From Saccoglossus kowalevskii (Eukaryota; Hemichordata; Enteropneusta; Harrimaniidae), in contig NW_003122907.1 of the NCBI RefSeq assembly GCF_000003605.2, positions 187,430-210,625 on the forward strand: 23,196 nucleotides of DNA, written 5' to 3'. The position numbers and the translations under genes were made by a program. The notes below the pieces were generated by a model. It was not told the DNA's origin. It was given only the letters and a program-made list of their open reading frames with translations, and ran no database searches. Of the stretch, positions 1 through 17,600 are shown one piece after another; within the stretch, counting starts at the first letter, position 1; each line of letters opens with the position of its first letter.

Positions 1-116
1 ACATCGATTTTGTTTTTCGTTCGGTGGGCTGATGCCTTCAGTGTAGCTTTTGCCTCTTCCGACATAGAAATCATCTGAATCTTCTTTCTACCTCTCTTTC
101 TTTTCACACCACGCAT
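1..116 (-). CDS. possible N-terminus of an unknown basic protein, leaving the window
   Basis: An ATG on the - strand at 116-114 opens a frame that stays open to the window edge (38 codons plus two bases). The predicted peptide is very basic at its start (MRGVKRKRGRKK) and then turns mixed-charge (SMSEEAKATLKAS), which would suit a nuclear or nucleolar protein. I do not recognise the family. No splice acceptor precedes the ATG, so it would be a first coding exon, divergent to gene A about 1 kb away. A frame this short can occur by chance, so this is a tentative call. Confidence 0.3.
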   Translation of the reverse strand, partial: MRGVKRKRGRKKIQMISMSEEAKATLKASAHRTKNKID

Positions 117-1158
117 AATGTAATGATAAAAATTAGGAAAAAACGCTGAGGATATATAATGTTTGGTTTGCTAGCGAGCGAGAACTGATTTGAGAATAAT
201 TGCACATGAATGCGTGAATTGAATGAACTATGACCCGTACAATCTCGATTTGCATATTGTCAATCAAAGGTCTTGTTATTTGGTTACTCATGCAAATTAG
301 GCAATTGGACATAAACATTGCCACGTGTGAGTGTTTTTTATTTTCAACCAGAAAATAAACAGCAATTTTAACGGTGTTCCAATAAGAATTCATTGGTCAA
401 ATTTTCACAGAATGTTCTTTAGATAAAAATCTATATAAAAAACGAAAAAAACTATTTTTGATTGAAATTCACAAATAAACTGCATCTCTACCTTAATTAA
501 GGATTACAACACCATACAAATGATATTAATCACAACATCTATGTTCAAACTCGGATCTCACGCAAATGGGGATGTAACAGACACACTGCCAATTAACAGA
601 TAACATATATTTTACAATTTAATACAATGATGTTCATTAATTAAGCAATAAAAAAAAGAATAATAATACTAAATGGCGACGTCGTCATCATTGTTCAACA
701 TTTGTACTGAAAAACATACGCGTGCATTATTGTAGTGGTGACTCCTACCAATCACAAATGATGGTTCAATCGCAAGTTTTAACGTCACCTCACAAAGATA
801 CAATGTATGAGTGCGACACCGGAATCCACTCCTCCCAAAACAGTCACGGGTCGTTCTAATGCCAAAATAACGATTGTTATGTTTCAAGAACGCTTTCCGT
901 TGATTATGTGTTGCTGTCGACACTGAAAACCTTGTTTAAACGATATCGTTTTAATAATGGCCATTGAATAAAGTTTTTAAATCTAAGAGAACAATTGACT
1001 GCCAAACAATTGGCAAGTTACAGCAACAATTAGATAAAAAAACATAGTCATACAAATATTAGAAATATATATACGGACTTCAATGTCGTTATGTTTCGAA
1101 AAGAAAGTGCGATCCCCTTAGAAAATGTATTTAGCGACACATTACTATACCCTTTTCA
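117..1158. other. intergenic region upstream of gene A
   Basis: This AT-rich stretch has only short frames without splice-site support. It should hold the promoter of gene A and, if the left-edge frame is real, a divergent promoter as well. An ATG at 673 followed by GCGACGTCG opens a 20-codon frame, but no donor of the needed phase follows it. Nothing else recognisable is seen. Confidence 0.5.
1065..1073 (+). promoter_or_regulatory. possible TATA box of gene A
   Basis: The run ATATATATA lies about 90 nt before the proposed ATG at 1159. A start site about 30 nt downstream would leave a 5'UTR of roughly 60 nt. In an AT-rich background such a run is weak evidence, but its spacing agrees with the proposed first exon. 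Confidence 0.25.
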
Positions 1159-7039
<5,881 letters not shown>

Positions 7040-7844
7040 GTTGCCCGATGTTACCTAAGAGAACTGAATCGCGTATGATTTCTGTTAATTTGCTGACTTT
7101 CTTTTTAATTACAAATGATATGCGATATCGCAATTATCAACAAGTCGGCTTTTAAGGAAAAAATAGAATAGTATGTCGCCTTGTAGGTGAATCAGTCACA
7201 CACAAATGTTGTGGCCCTGATTTCCTTCAAGTTCGTTATAAAATGTGAATTTCATTTTGCCAAATTACACATCCTAATACTGTAGTAAGAAAATGTTTCA
7301 GGATCATTACATGAATGTACGAATTCTATTGCGTCGATGACGTGCCAGTGAATTAGCACTTTCCCGGAAGTCGAAGATACGGCGTTTCGCATGCGCGCGC
7401 ATGTCGTTTTGGGGTATAACGTAAACTTGCACTCGTGATATTCTGTTTCTGGGTGTACCAATCGAAGTAACAAAAATTAAATTACCTTCCATCGTATATC
7501 AGCAAAATGACTTATTTGTATTTTCCGCCATGACAAAGCAGGAGTATTTTTGCACCCCAGTTTTTCTACTTCCGGGAAAGTGGTCTATACAACTAGTTGC
7601 GTCACAAGAAATGTCTATGCGTTAATTGCGAACTTAGAGGGCACACTGGATCTCTGGTTGACCGTCATTACAAAAAAATATGTTAAGATTTAATTAAAAT
7701 ATTACAATTGACTATTCTACTAAATACATTAAACCTCTGTGACGTCATAATAGCGTGACGTTACTGTAGCAAATATGTGATTACATCATATTTTTTCTTG
7801 ATATACATTAAAACAGAACACTATAGTCATTCGCTATCAAAATC

Positions 7845-7850
7845 AATAAA
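7845..7850 (+). terminator. candidate polyadenylation signal of gene A
   Basis: AATAAA lies about 800 nt after the stop codon. Closer ATTAAA variants occur around 7690, so a shorter 3'UTR is possible. Confidence 0.4.
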
Positions 7851-8238
7851 ATTGTCATAAGAAAGATTAAATCTATTTTTTTCATCAATAACACTTTCCA
7901 TACATAATTATTGAACTGAAAAGCTATTAAAATAAGTAAATTCTTCACAATAAATGAATGTACAATACTTGTATGACAAAACATGATTTAAAAGTTACAT
8001 CTAATACGAGGTTTATCCAACCTTGGCATCCTGTGCATTTATGAATACCCACTGGGTGATAGAGGGCGCTTCAAATCACCTACCTCAACACACCAAGCAG
8101 TTTATGGGGAATATTCTATTCATAATTATATGTATAAACACGATTTGAAAATGCGCATATCACTGAAATGCAGTAGTACTGGAGAGAATTTAAAGTTGTT
8201 AGTTGGCTTCCATTAAAACACAACTATTACATTGCGGT

Positions 8239-8244
8239 TTTATT
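8239..8244 (-). terminator. candidate polyadenylation signal of gene B
   Basis: TTTATT on the + strand reads AATAAA on the - strand, about 300 nt after the gene B stop. A variant ATTAAA lies almost directly after the stop (about 8526-8531). With the gene A signal at 7845 the two transcripts would end roughly 350-400 bp apart. Confidence 0.4.
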
Positions 8245-8545
8245 TTTTGCTGTAACCGAGACGTAACTAAGACATCATATGACAAGTGTAAGGTGACCAA
8301 ACTAGTTTTCACACAAAAAACGGAATCTGAAATATCAATGAAATATCACTAAAAAAAACTTTAAACATTCCATGGTGCCACAAATGTCCGTTTTTGCAAT
8401 TTGCAGTTTTTCAAAATAGTTTTTACATACTGGGGGAAAAAAAAAGAGTGGTGGCTTGCATTCAAATTATGCAACACTTTTTAAACATGGTTTGTTTTAT
8501 AGAATGTTCGCCCATAATCAATATGTTTAATGCCCGCAAATGACA

Positions 8546-8692
8546 TTAGAATCCGGCCGGAAGTCCGCCTTTTCTGTCATCTGAACATGCGTGCAGTTGG
8601 TCGTCGACGAGGTGTATTGCTTGGACAACAGAATCTCTTCTATCGTACGATGATGTTACGTGGTTTTTCTCGCGAAGACCGGCAAGTATTAC
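8546..8692 (-). CDS. GGT1-like: gene B exon 11 and stop
   Basis: Acceptor TTTTCTCACAG|GTAATAC; stop TAA at 8548-8546. It encodes [33 protein letters not shown] and a C-terminus of [12 protein letters not shown]. The length of 147 nt equals that of gene A exon 11. A long frame on the same strand in another phase overlaps it and is not believed. Confidence 0.94.
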   Translation of the reverse strand, partial: VILAGLREKNHVTSSYDRRDSVVQAIHLVDDQLHACSDDRKGGLPAGF

Positions 8693-11600
8693 CTGTGAGA
8701 AAATTTGGTAATACAGGTATTACCTTGATGAAGTGCCCCCATATCGAGACGGCTATGCAAACACAGGCATCGTTAATGTAATTCATACTAGTATCCTCGG
8801 GGGCGGACATCCGGGCATTTTCACCGCCTCGCAACCGGCGGCGGTGAAAAGAAAGGCCCAAAACTCGCAGAAAACGGTACTTTGGGATGATTGTTGAGAC
8901 TCCTCTGAACAGTGTAACAAGATTAGCCCTACGTGTGTAACATATATAAATTTGGTTGTTCGGGATTACTTCAAAGTTGAGTTTGTGTTGTTTTCTCGAA
9001 TTTTCACCGGCTCGACCGGCGTTCCACAGCAGCGCGCACAAAGCCCATAGAAATACGTGGTACAGTGGTGCGCGTCTTAGCAACGTAGAACGTCCGTGAC
9101 GTAGCTCCGCCCCCGAGGATACAATCCACCATCCCAATAAATCGCGCCCTCTAACGACGAACCGCTTTTGTGACGTATGCAATATTATTTGATCTGTGAT
9201 ACGTTATTTTTTTTCTACACAACCAAACAGTTGTATCACTTGCATCGATCTACGTCATTTCGAAGTCTTATAAACGTTTCGTCGCTAGAGGGCGCGATTT
9301 ATTGGAAAGTTGTATTATAGATGGGGGACAAGGGTTATTTTCGTTCAACGTAATTGCAATATTTTTGTGTTCGTACAACGTAAATTGAAAAAAATAAATT
9401 CCGTAATTCTGTAATCACATGCTAGACATACAACGTAATCAATCAAATATTTTTTTGTACACTGTAAAAATGTGTCATTTTTCTCGGTACGTACAAGAAT
9501 TTACATCCAAATAAAAAAAGTCGTAAAGAATAATCCAGAGAAATTACATTTTCGAAACTGTAACTAGATGACACAATTCACTGCAAAATTCAATTTTCAC
9601 TGTAAACACGTCTTTTTTTCCTTGTAAATTGTGAAAAGCCATTTTTTATTTCCCGTAAAACTGTACCAGCTACCCCCTTCCCCCCATTATACTATACACA
9701 TATCAGATATATGTTGTAGCTGTATGACGAAATGAACATCATCCCAAATCGTTACATATATTTATAATCCCTGAAAGTCAATCAAGCACACTTACGTCAG
9801 AAAACTCTTCTTCATGATCTAATTCATTGGGACTCAATTGATGATGGATTCGTGGTTGGAGTATTGCATCACCCAAGTTTAGCCCAAACCAAAACAAATT
9901 CATTGTCGACTGTAAAGAAACATACATTAATTGCAGTCGTCACGCAACGCCATAATCGCCATGCAGTGTCAGTCTTCACGTAGCGGCACAGTAAGATAAG
10001 ATAGACACTCTTTGAATACGTTGAGTCACAAGGAGCCCAAATACATTGGTAATGGTAGTTGGATGGACGTATTGGACATATAATGTGTATAAATAATGAA
10101 GTAAGAAATGTAACTTTTTTTCCCAAAAATAGAAAGGATAAACAGTCCAAAAAATGTTTAGTCATAAATCCAACTACATCATTGATTCCTCCCGTTGAAC
10201 TATGCATTGATGCCATTGCAACGATGATAAGATGGTGTTCAACCGTAGAAGGTGGCATTGTCAACAATACAAATGCACTTGCACCAATAAAAAATGTCAT
10301 AAATGCTACGTGACCGCATTTCGACCAATCAGTGCAAAGATATATTATATCATTTTCTATGCCAGTTGCATGGTAAAATACGCAACAATGAATGACACAG
10401 AAATAATATGATCTTGCTTGGTAAGTGTTTTTCATTGTTTACTACGTGACCGAATTCAGACCAATCATGCCATATACTACCCTTGTTGACGCTGTACATA
10501 AGACGAATAACTACTCACCAATGACACAGCTGTAGTTATCAGTGTACCGCCCGAACCACCAATAGAAAGCGACACGTTGCCTTGCCCATTGACAACTATA
10601 GCTGGGTCCATAGATGATAGGGGTCGTTTACCAGGTTCGATAAAGTTTACCGGTGATGGCGGCACTTCAAAAAAGTTAGTCGTATTTGGTGACGAGAAAT
10701 CGTCCATCTCATTGTTAAAAATGATACCCGTTCTTGATCCAACAACCTTTGAGCCGAAGCTGTAAATGGTGTACAACGACGTCGATAAATATAATGCAGA
10801 CAGTGAAAGGTTGTTCAGTTTATTGACGTTTGTTATTTCTGATACAGTGAATATGTGGCAGTCAATGATTTTAAAGGTCAATTTTAACCTTTTCACCACC
10901 AGACTTTCTCGCCCCAAATTTTCTTCACTTGAACCAACAGACAAAATTATAGTCAATTTTCAGTTTTTACTCAAAACATTTGCCTATCTTTTTTGTCTCA
11001 TTCCTCTGAAAGAAAGGACAGACTATAAAAGGGAATATTTTGTAAATTTGTGATGAAAAGAGGGATCTGGTGGTGAAAAATGTATAGAGTGTTCATGGTT
11101 ATATATGTAATGGTGTGCCATGTATTGTTATAATTATTACGTATTGATTTTACAAGTTAAATGTAATGAATTGTATTGTACTTGTCACTAATACTCTATC
11201 ACATGGTTACACGTATTGTGTACGTGTATTTATGGTGATTGTACTGAAATAAATAGTTACACTTACTATGTATTGATTGTACTGGTTATATGTACTGAAT
11301 TAAATAGTTACACTTACTATGTATTGATTGTACTGGTAACTGATACTGAATTAAATAGTTACACTTACTATGTATTGATTGTACTGGTAACTGATACTGA
11401 AATAAATAGTTACACTTACTATGTATTGATTGTACTGGTTATATGTACTGAATTAAATAGTTACACTTACTATGTATTGATTGTACTGGTAACTGATACT
11501 GAATTACCGCGTTGGTCAACTACAGACAGATGGGCAGTTCCATGATCTTCGACCAATGAAAAAGATGAATAATAATAATCAATGTCGTGGGTGGTGTTGT

Positions 11601-14600
11601 CATGAATCCGTTCACGTATTTCGGCTGCATACTCCTTTGACATCATTAAGTCGACAAGCTTAAACAAGATATCAAAATAAGAAACATTTTAATCACTAGA
11701 AATGGACAGCCGTCCAACGTCACCTTCTATCCACCTTAAAGCGGGGGAGTCGTCACATGCGCATATGTCATATGGCCATAGCGCGTCATTGTTTACAAAC
11801 AAGCGTCTACCCATGAGCCTTTGTGTTTTTAGCGTGTGTTGTCATCATCGCTTGGGACTCAATTCCCGCGTGCGCAGGCGACGACTCTCCCGCTTCAAGT
11901 TTGTAGTGGCCAATGATGTTCAGCTTATTGTGAGGGTATAAATGCGCACGTATATTTCCGCACTTTTTTCTATTGTTCACTTGTTAAAGTTATGACAGAA
12001 ATAGGACGTATACAGCAAAATCAACTTGTGAACATTCATGAAATTATGAATATTCATGTCTACAATTTGGATGTGATTAGCTTCAAAGACCGGTTACTGA
12101 CAATTGTTGGTAAGAAAATTCGCAACACACCGGGATAAATGGTTAGGGTTATATCACGCAGAGTGGAGAATATATTAATTGGTTAATTTGCATATTACTA
12201 AACAAAAGTAGAAATACCAGTTCCCCTGTTTATCAGATTATTCACAGTCGCTGTTTTTCGTAAAGCATAAGTGCCAAACTTTCCTTTATAATTTACACCC
12301 GGTATGTATTGATTGTGTGATTATTTTACAATACGCCAACAGACTACTAGTAGTCTATGATGTGTGAGAGAAGTATATAACAGTATTTGAATTACATCAC
12401 TGACGGTGTCTTCGTAGTCTTCGTCACCGAGTCCTGTTCTATGTGCAAATGCGTGTTTGAATGCTTCCGTGATGCGATGATACGTCGTCACGTTATCCAT
12501 TGCCATGGTCTTATTATCAAAATGATAACCTATGAAATATTAACGTACGAAGATAGACAATTTCAGTATATTTGCAATGGTATATTATATCAAATAAAGA
12601 TTGTTCATAAGGTAAATCACACTAATCATGTTAAAATTGTCCAAATTGTATTATGAGTCGAAGTTAATATAAGGGTATCAGCGTAAAGGAAAATCGGAAT
12701 CGCGCAAAAAATACAGGAATGTACGCCATTTTGTCAGTTTTTATGTTTGGTCCCACTAGTGAGGATTCCCCATATTTTAATTTGTTGTGTGGTAAAACGT
12801 CAACGTTTGGCCCATTTTTTTTAAACAAAACAGAATTTTTAATATGAAGTCCAATTTTCTGAAATATAAAACATGATATCAATCATACAAAACCTCTTTA
12901 AGCTAATTAATTTAAATTGTAAAATTATATTACAATGTATGATGCACCAGATTTAAAACAGAGTATTTGTTTATTAACTGGCAGAACCTATCACAGCACA
13001 TTTTTGCTGAAAATTATTATGAGTTTATCTGAATTCTTTAAATCTAAACAAACTAACCCTCCAATATGTTGAGAATGAAAGACAGAACAGCGCCACTAGC
13101 AGGCGGAGAAGGAGTGTACATTATCGAGTCGCCCATTCGTAATTCAAGTGGAGCTTTTTTCTTCGCTTCATAGTTCAATAAATCTTGAGATGTAATGATT
13201 CCTCCTGTAGAATAATAAATAATGTATATAGTGAAGAATCATAAATCGTATATCAAGGATTCAATAAATAAGGGTTCGCAAATTGCGCAAAATGCTGAGA
13301 TGATGACCCTAATTTGAGTCACGTGAATTGCGAGATTTCCAGGAACGGAAAATTGTTTAGTGGTCATCTAAAGCTGTTTGATAGTGTCCTTCACATAAAA
13401 TAGTCGATTTCTGGCATTCAAGTCTGTACTACGAGCGTTCACAAATGTCTGTTATAACATTGTACAGAAATACATTCGATTAACGCGCATCATGATGGCG
13501 GAACTAACGCGGAATAAGATCGTCATCGCAAAACATCAAGTGATCCTTTTTTTTGTTGTTGCTAAAATTAACATATTTTGTAGACCCTTATCTTATTAAA
13601 TATTGTCTGTGCAACTAGTAGATTTATTGAGGGTACTAAACACCTTGTATGTGTATGAAAATATATGCACGCGCGGTATAACACTGATCATTTTAAAAGT
13701 GGGTTCAGTGTATGTACGACTTAGTTGATTATGTCACATCACCTGCCCAGGTCAAACATAATGTCCGAGACAAGTCGGAAACTTCGGAAGTATTCGACAT
13801 TTCAACTTGTCACGAACCTTGCCCCGCTACTATTCCAACCGAGTCCTATATCTATGTCTTCATCAACAAGTTGGGCGTTCTAGCCTGAATATGATTTGAA
13901 ATAGATTAATTTGAATCTTTCAAACTATGCCTACCTCTTTCCTGAATATCTGCTACAACGGCTTCCGCAGTTACCCCACTGTAAAACTCCATTGCACCAC
14001 GATCGGCGATTAGTTGCAACGTTGCTGCCAACTTCTTCATGACGCAAATGTCCCCCTCTTTCAGTATTTCCCCATCGTCCCCCACGAAATATTCACTGAA
14101 TGAGTATAAATACGTGTTATTGACCAATCAATCGAGCCCCTTCCAATATAAAAGAGACGATGTGAATAACGTTGAATATTACAAAATAAATGATTGCTGT
14201 GATTTGTCGTAAACTAAGAACTATGTTTTTACAACAATATTTATAATGTGCAAAACAATAAAAATACCAGTGCGCTTGCGATTTAAATCACTTCTACGTA
14301 TGGGCGCGTATCTGGCGCATGCGTATTGGTGTTTATTATTTAATGTATTAAAAGGTTTTATTTTACGATAACACATATCGTACTATATTTCTTATAAAGA
14401 TGTAATATCAAACCCGATGTCAGAATTATTTTAGAACATACCTTTGAAGTGTGGGCTCCGTGATCGAAACAACGACTTAATGATACCGGGAGGGTTCACA
14501 ATTGAAATTTATAATATTTTATAGATTTAAAAACAAACCACTAGAAATCATACCCAGTGTCGATATTTCAATTTCTCAGCCTTTTTATTTTTGCATTTTT

Positions 14601-17600
14601 TATAGATATATTTACTTGGAACAAAGAAAGAAGAAAAGAAACAAACAAACACACATACAAATATACAAACACAAAAACAAACCACGTGTATTCAGAATAA
14701 TACAATGTTAAGCTGTTCGATTGCTGGTATCCTTGGCATCTTACTTTTAAAGGAAATAGCACCGGTTTCCGATTAATAAGCTAGGGTTCACTGATGGCGA
14801 CAATTTGCACTGAATTTTAGCAAAATACTCTACCTCAAACCTTCGTCCGCTAAAATAGTATCATTATATTGCCGTATTGCTTTTGCTAGAGGTGCTCCTA
14901 CTACGAACCCATTCGCGGCCAGTTCGATAGTTGGCTCAAACAGTTTGTCCCATGGTATCAGTCCCCATCTCTGATGAGCCGTCCACATACCATGCAGTTC
15001 GCCGGGCACAGCAATAGCTAAACCACCTATACACACACAAAAATAAACTTGTTGTCATCATGTTTTCCCACATTTCTATACATAAATAAAGCACGTGTTT
15101 TATAATATTGTTTTGCCAATCTCAACAAAACTTGGAATACTACATTATCACACATTTCGTGCATAAATGAAATAAACATGAACAAAATAATTCCATTGTG
15201 AAAAAATAATTCCATTGTGAAAAAATAATTCCGTTTTGAATAAATAACGTAGCGTATTCATTCAATATCGAGCGAATATTCAGCTGTGTCCTACAAGAAC
15301 AAAATGACGAATTATAATCCAAAGTATTTACAATATGCAGTATTAAAAAGTACATGTTCTCATCTGCATTGTATTTGTATGTACGAGTGAGACCTATAAT
15401 ATTCACCTGTTGTTGATGCATCTTCATCTGGGTGATTGGAAAACATGTCGTATGTGGAATTTAGTGGGGCTGTCTCTCTTGCATCGATTACTTCAGTGAC
15501 ACCCCATCGTTTCATGTGTATAACCATAAAGTTTCCTCCGCCTATACCGGTGCTATGACAATTGTGGAGACCCACACACAATAACGCCGCAATAGCCGCG
15601 TCTACTGCGGAGCCATTTTGTTTTAACATTTCACTGTAAAAACAAACACGTTTGTGAAAAGGAGGTTATCGTCACAATCAATGTGTCCAATGTGACGTGT
15701 ACAACGCGCCTAAAATCCTAAAATACATTGTTTACTTGACATTTTACATCGCGTTGCACATCGAACCCGACCTTTCAAATAATCAACGTGTTTGTCTCCG
15801 TGGCAACACGTAGAAACAAAACGTAAAATAAAAGGAACGCACACCAGGGACGTACTAGCTGTTTCAACAAACATTTTAACTTACTATTGATCACGAGATG
15901 ATAACCATAGAGACTGTGTATACGAGGATTTGCAACATAATGTTGTTGATAAATATCATTCTCACCAAAAATGTGCTGATGGTGACTGCCTGGTATTAAA
16001 AATATTTTTAACACAGAGATTTCAAATGAATATTTTTCAATCCCTGTTTGATATGCAGCACAACAATTCTAGGAAATATCATACAACTTACTTTCCAATA
16101 AATGAACAGTTAGCTGCATCAGTGGCAATGGCTGCGTTTTCGTAGATCTCATAATTTGTTAATTCATCAATCACTTCAGGCTCTTCTTCGGGTCTGAACG
16201 CTATACCGATGAATATTCCAGCAATGACTGCCCCGACAAATATCCCGAGCATGAGCAGACAGAAAGGACGGTCAGTCCATCTTCTATTATATATAAAAAA
16301 CACATTTTCGCAGTTAGCAGTGAACGATATATCATATTTTGCTCATGTGCATATTCTCCTGTCTGTCATTTTCCACTATTGTGTATGCGTATGGAAGATT
16401 GGATAAATAAATACCGGTGGACGCTGTCCAATCTTAACAACCATCCATATGTTTCGTATTTATATATTAATAATGTACTTTGACAAGAAAGAAAGAAATA
16501 CGTCATTGTTGGAGCAAAAACATTTCTTCTTTGCATGAATTATAAATGAAACTGTGAAACATTGCATAGAAATTACCAGATTTCAAACTATTCAATAACC
16601 GATAATCAGTTTACACCTCTACTTCCTAGATTTTGGGTATGTTCCATGCACGATTCTAGTGTTCTCTTTTCGAACTGCGCATAATTAGATAACGTTCCGA
16701 AGAGTCTCTACCTTTTCTGGGAATGTTATAAATTTTGTGATCGCACTAATGAAAACACCTGTGGATAACTGTTTTCCGGACATTAATAAATTGTTTTTAA
16801 AATTGCATTGGCATTTTTGTCAGCTCTTAATTGTAAAATCACTCAAAAAAAACAACAACACCAGGCTGCCACCACTATTAAAACGTGATTGTTTGAGTTC
16901 AGATATATACCTCACGTCTTTGAAATGCACTAGTCAAACTTGGTAGGGTGATAAGTTTCGCGATATGTTAGGAATACATATAGATATAAATACACACATT
17001 GGACATAAAGAGGTATTTTAAACATACTGAAAATAGGTTTTACAACATTCATTTAAAGATTTGGATTTCAGCTCTAGCTGAACACAGCTGTTGAGTTTGT
17101 TAATTCTCTGTGGTTCTTCAGTTCTAAAAAGGAATATAGTCCCCTACCCTCTACGCGTCTGAGTTTATTGTTGTTGTCATTGACAACAACACAACTGAAA
17201 AGCATATCCGCAATATTATGCCCCTATAATTAAAATTAAGCAAAACTAGATAAAAACGAGAAATTATATGTCTAGATGTTCAGCAAAAGAATCCCCACTG
17301 TAGAAACTATAGCTTCCTAAAATTAGTGTCACGTCCCCAGCATGTACAAGTATCGGCATGTGTATCGATGTTCTGACAAGTGGGTGATACGTAAATGATA
17401 ATATGATACATTCTTCGTTACTACGAGAATCTTAGCACTGATATAATCCGTTGTTGATAATCCGATCAAGAACATGTCGACAAGAGAAGTACAAATAAAA
17501 CAAAACACACACCTAAATGTAGACTGGCGCAAAAAAATTGTTAGCGCGAAATCCCCTGTAACTGCGAAAACACCCCGACTGGTTTATTCTACATGGTCCT

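Larger units (their letters stand above)
7040..8545. other. convergent 3' region between genes A and B
   Basis: This interval holds the 3'UTRs of both GGT genes. No conserved coding frame was found. A GC-rich patch around 7380-7410 (CGCATGCGCGCGCATG) and one GAGGGCGC word at 8062 stand out from an otherwise AT-rich sequence. Confidence 0.6.

Noticed and set aside
8640-9182. A 180-codon - strand frame
   Set aside because: It overlaps gene B exon 11 in a different phase and runs through an inverted-repeat element; no family similarity and an unusual composition.
9869-10435. A 188-codon - strand frame, rich in Cys and aromatic residues
   Set aside because: It overlaps gene B exon 10 in another phase and is otherwise intronic; no recognisable domain.
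11216-11545. A 109-codon + strand frame with a 17-residue hydrophobic repeat ([12 protein letters not shown])
   Set aside because: It is the antisense translation of the 51-bp array; it stays open only because 51 is divisible by three. It overlaps gene B exon 8.
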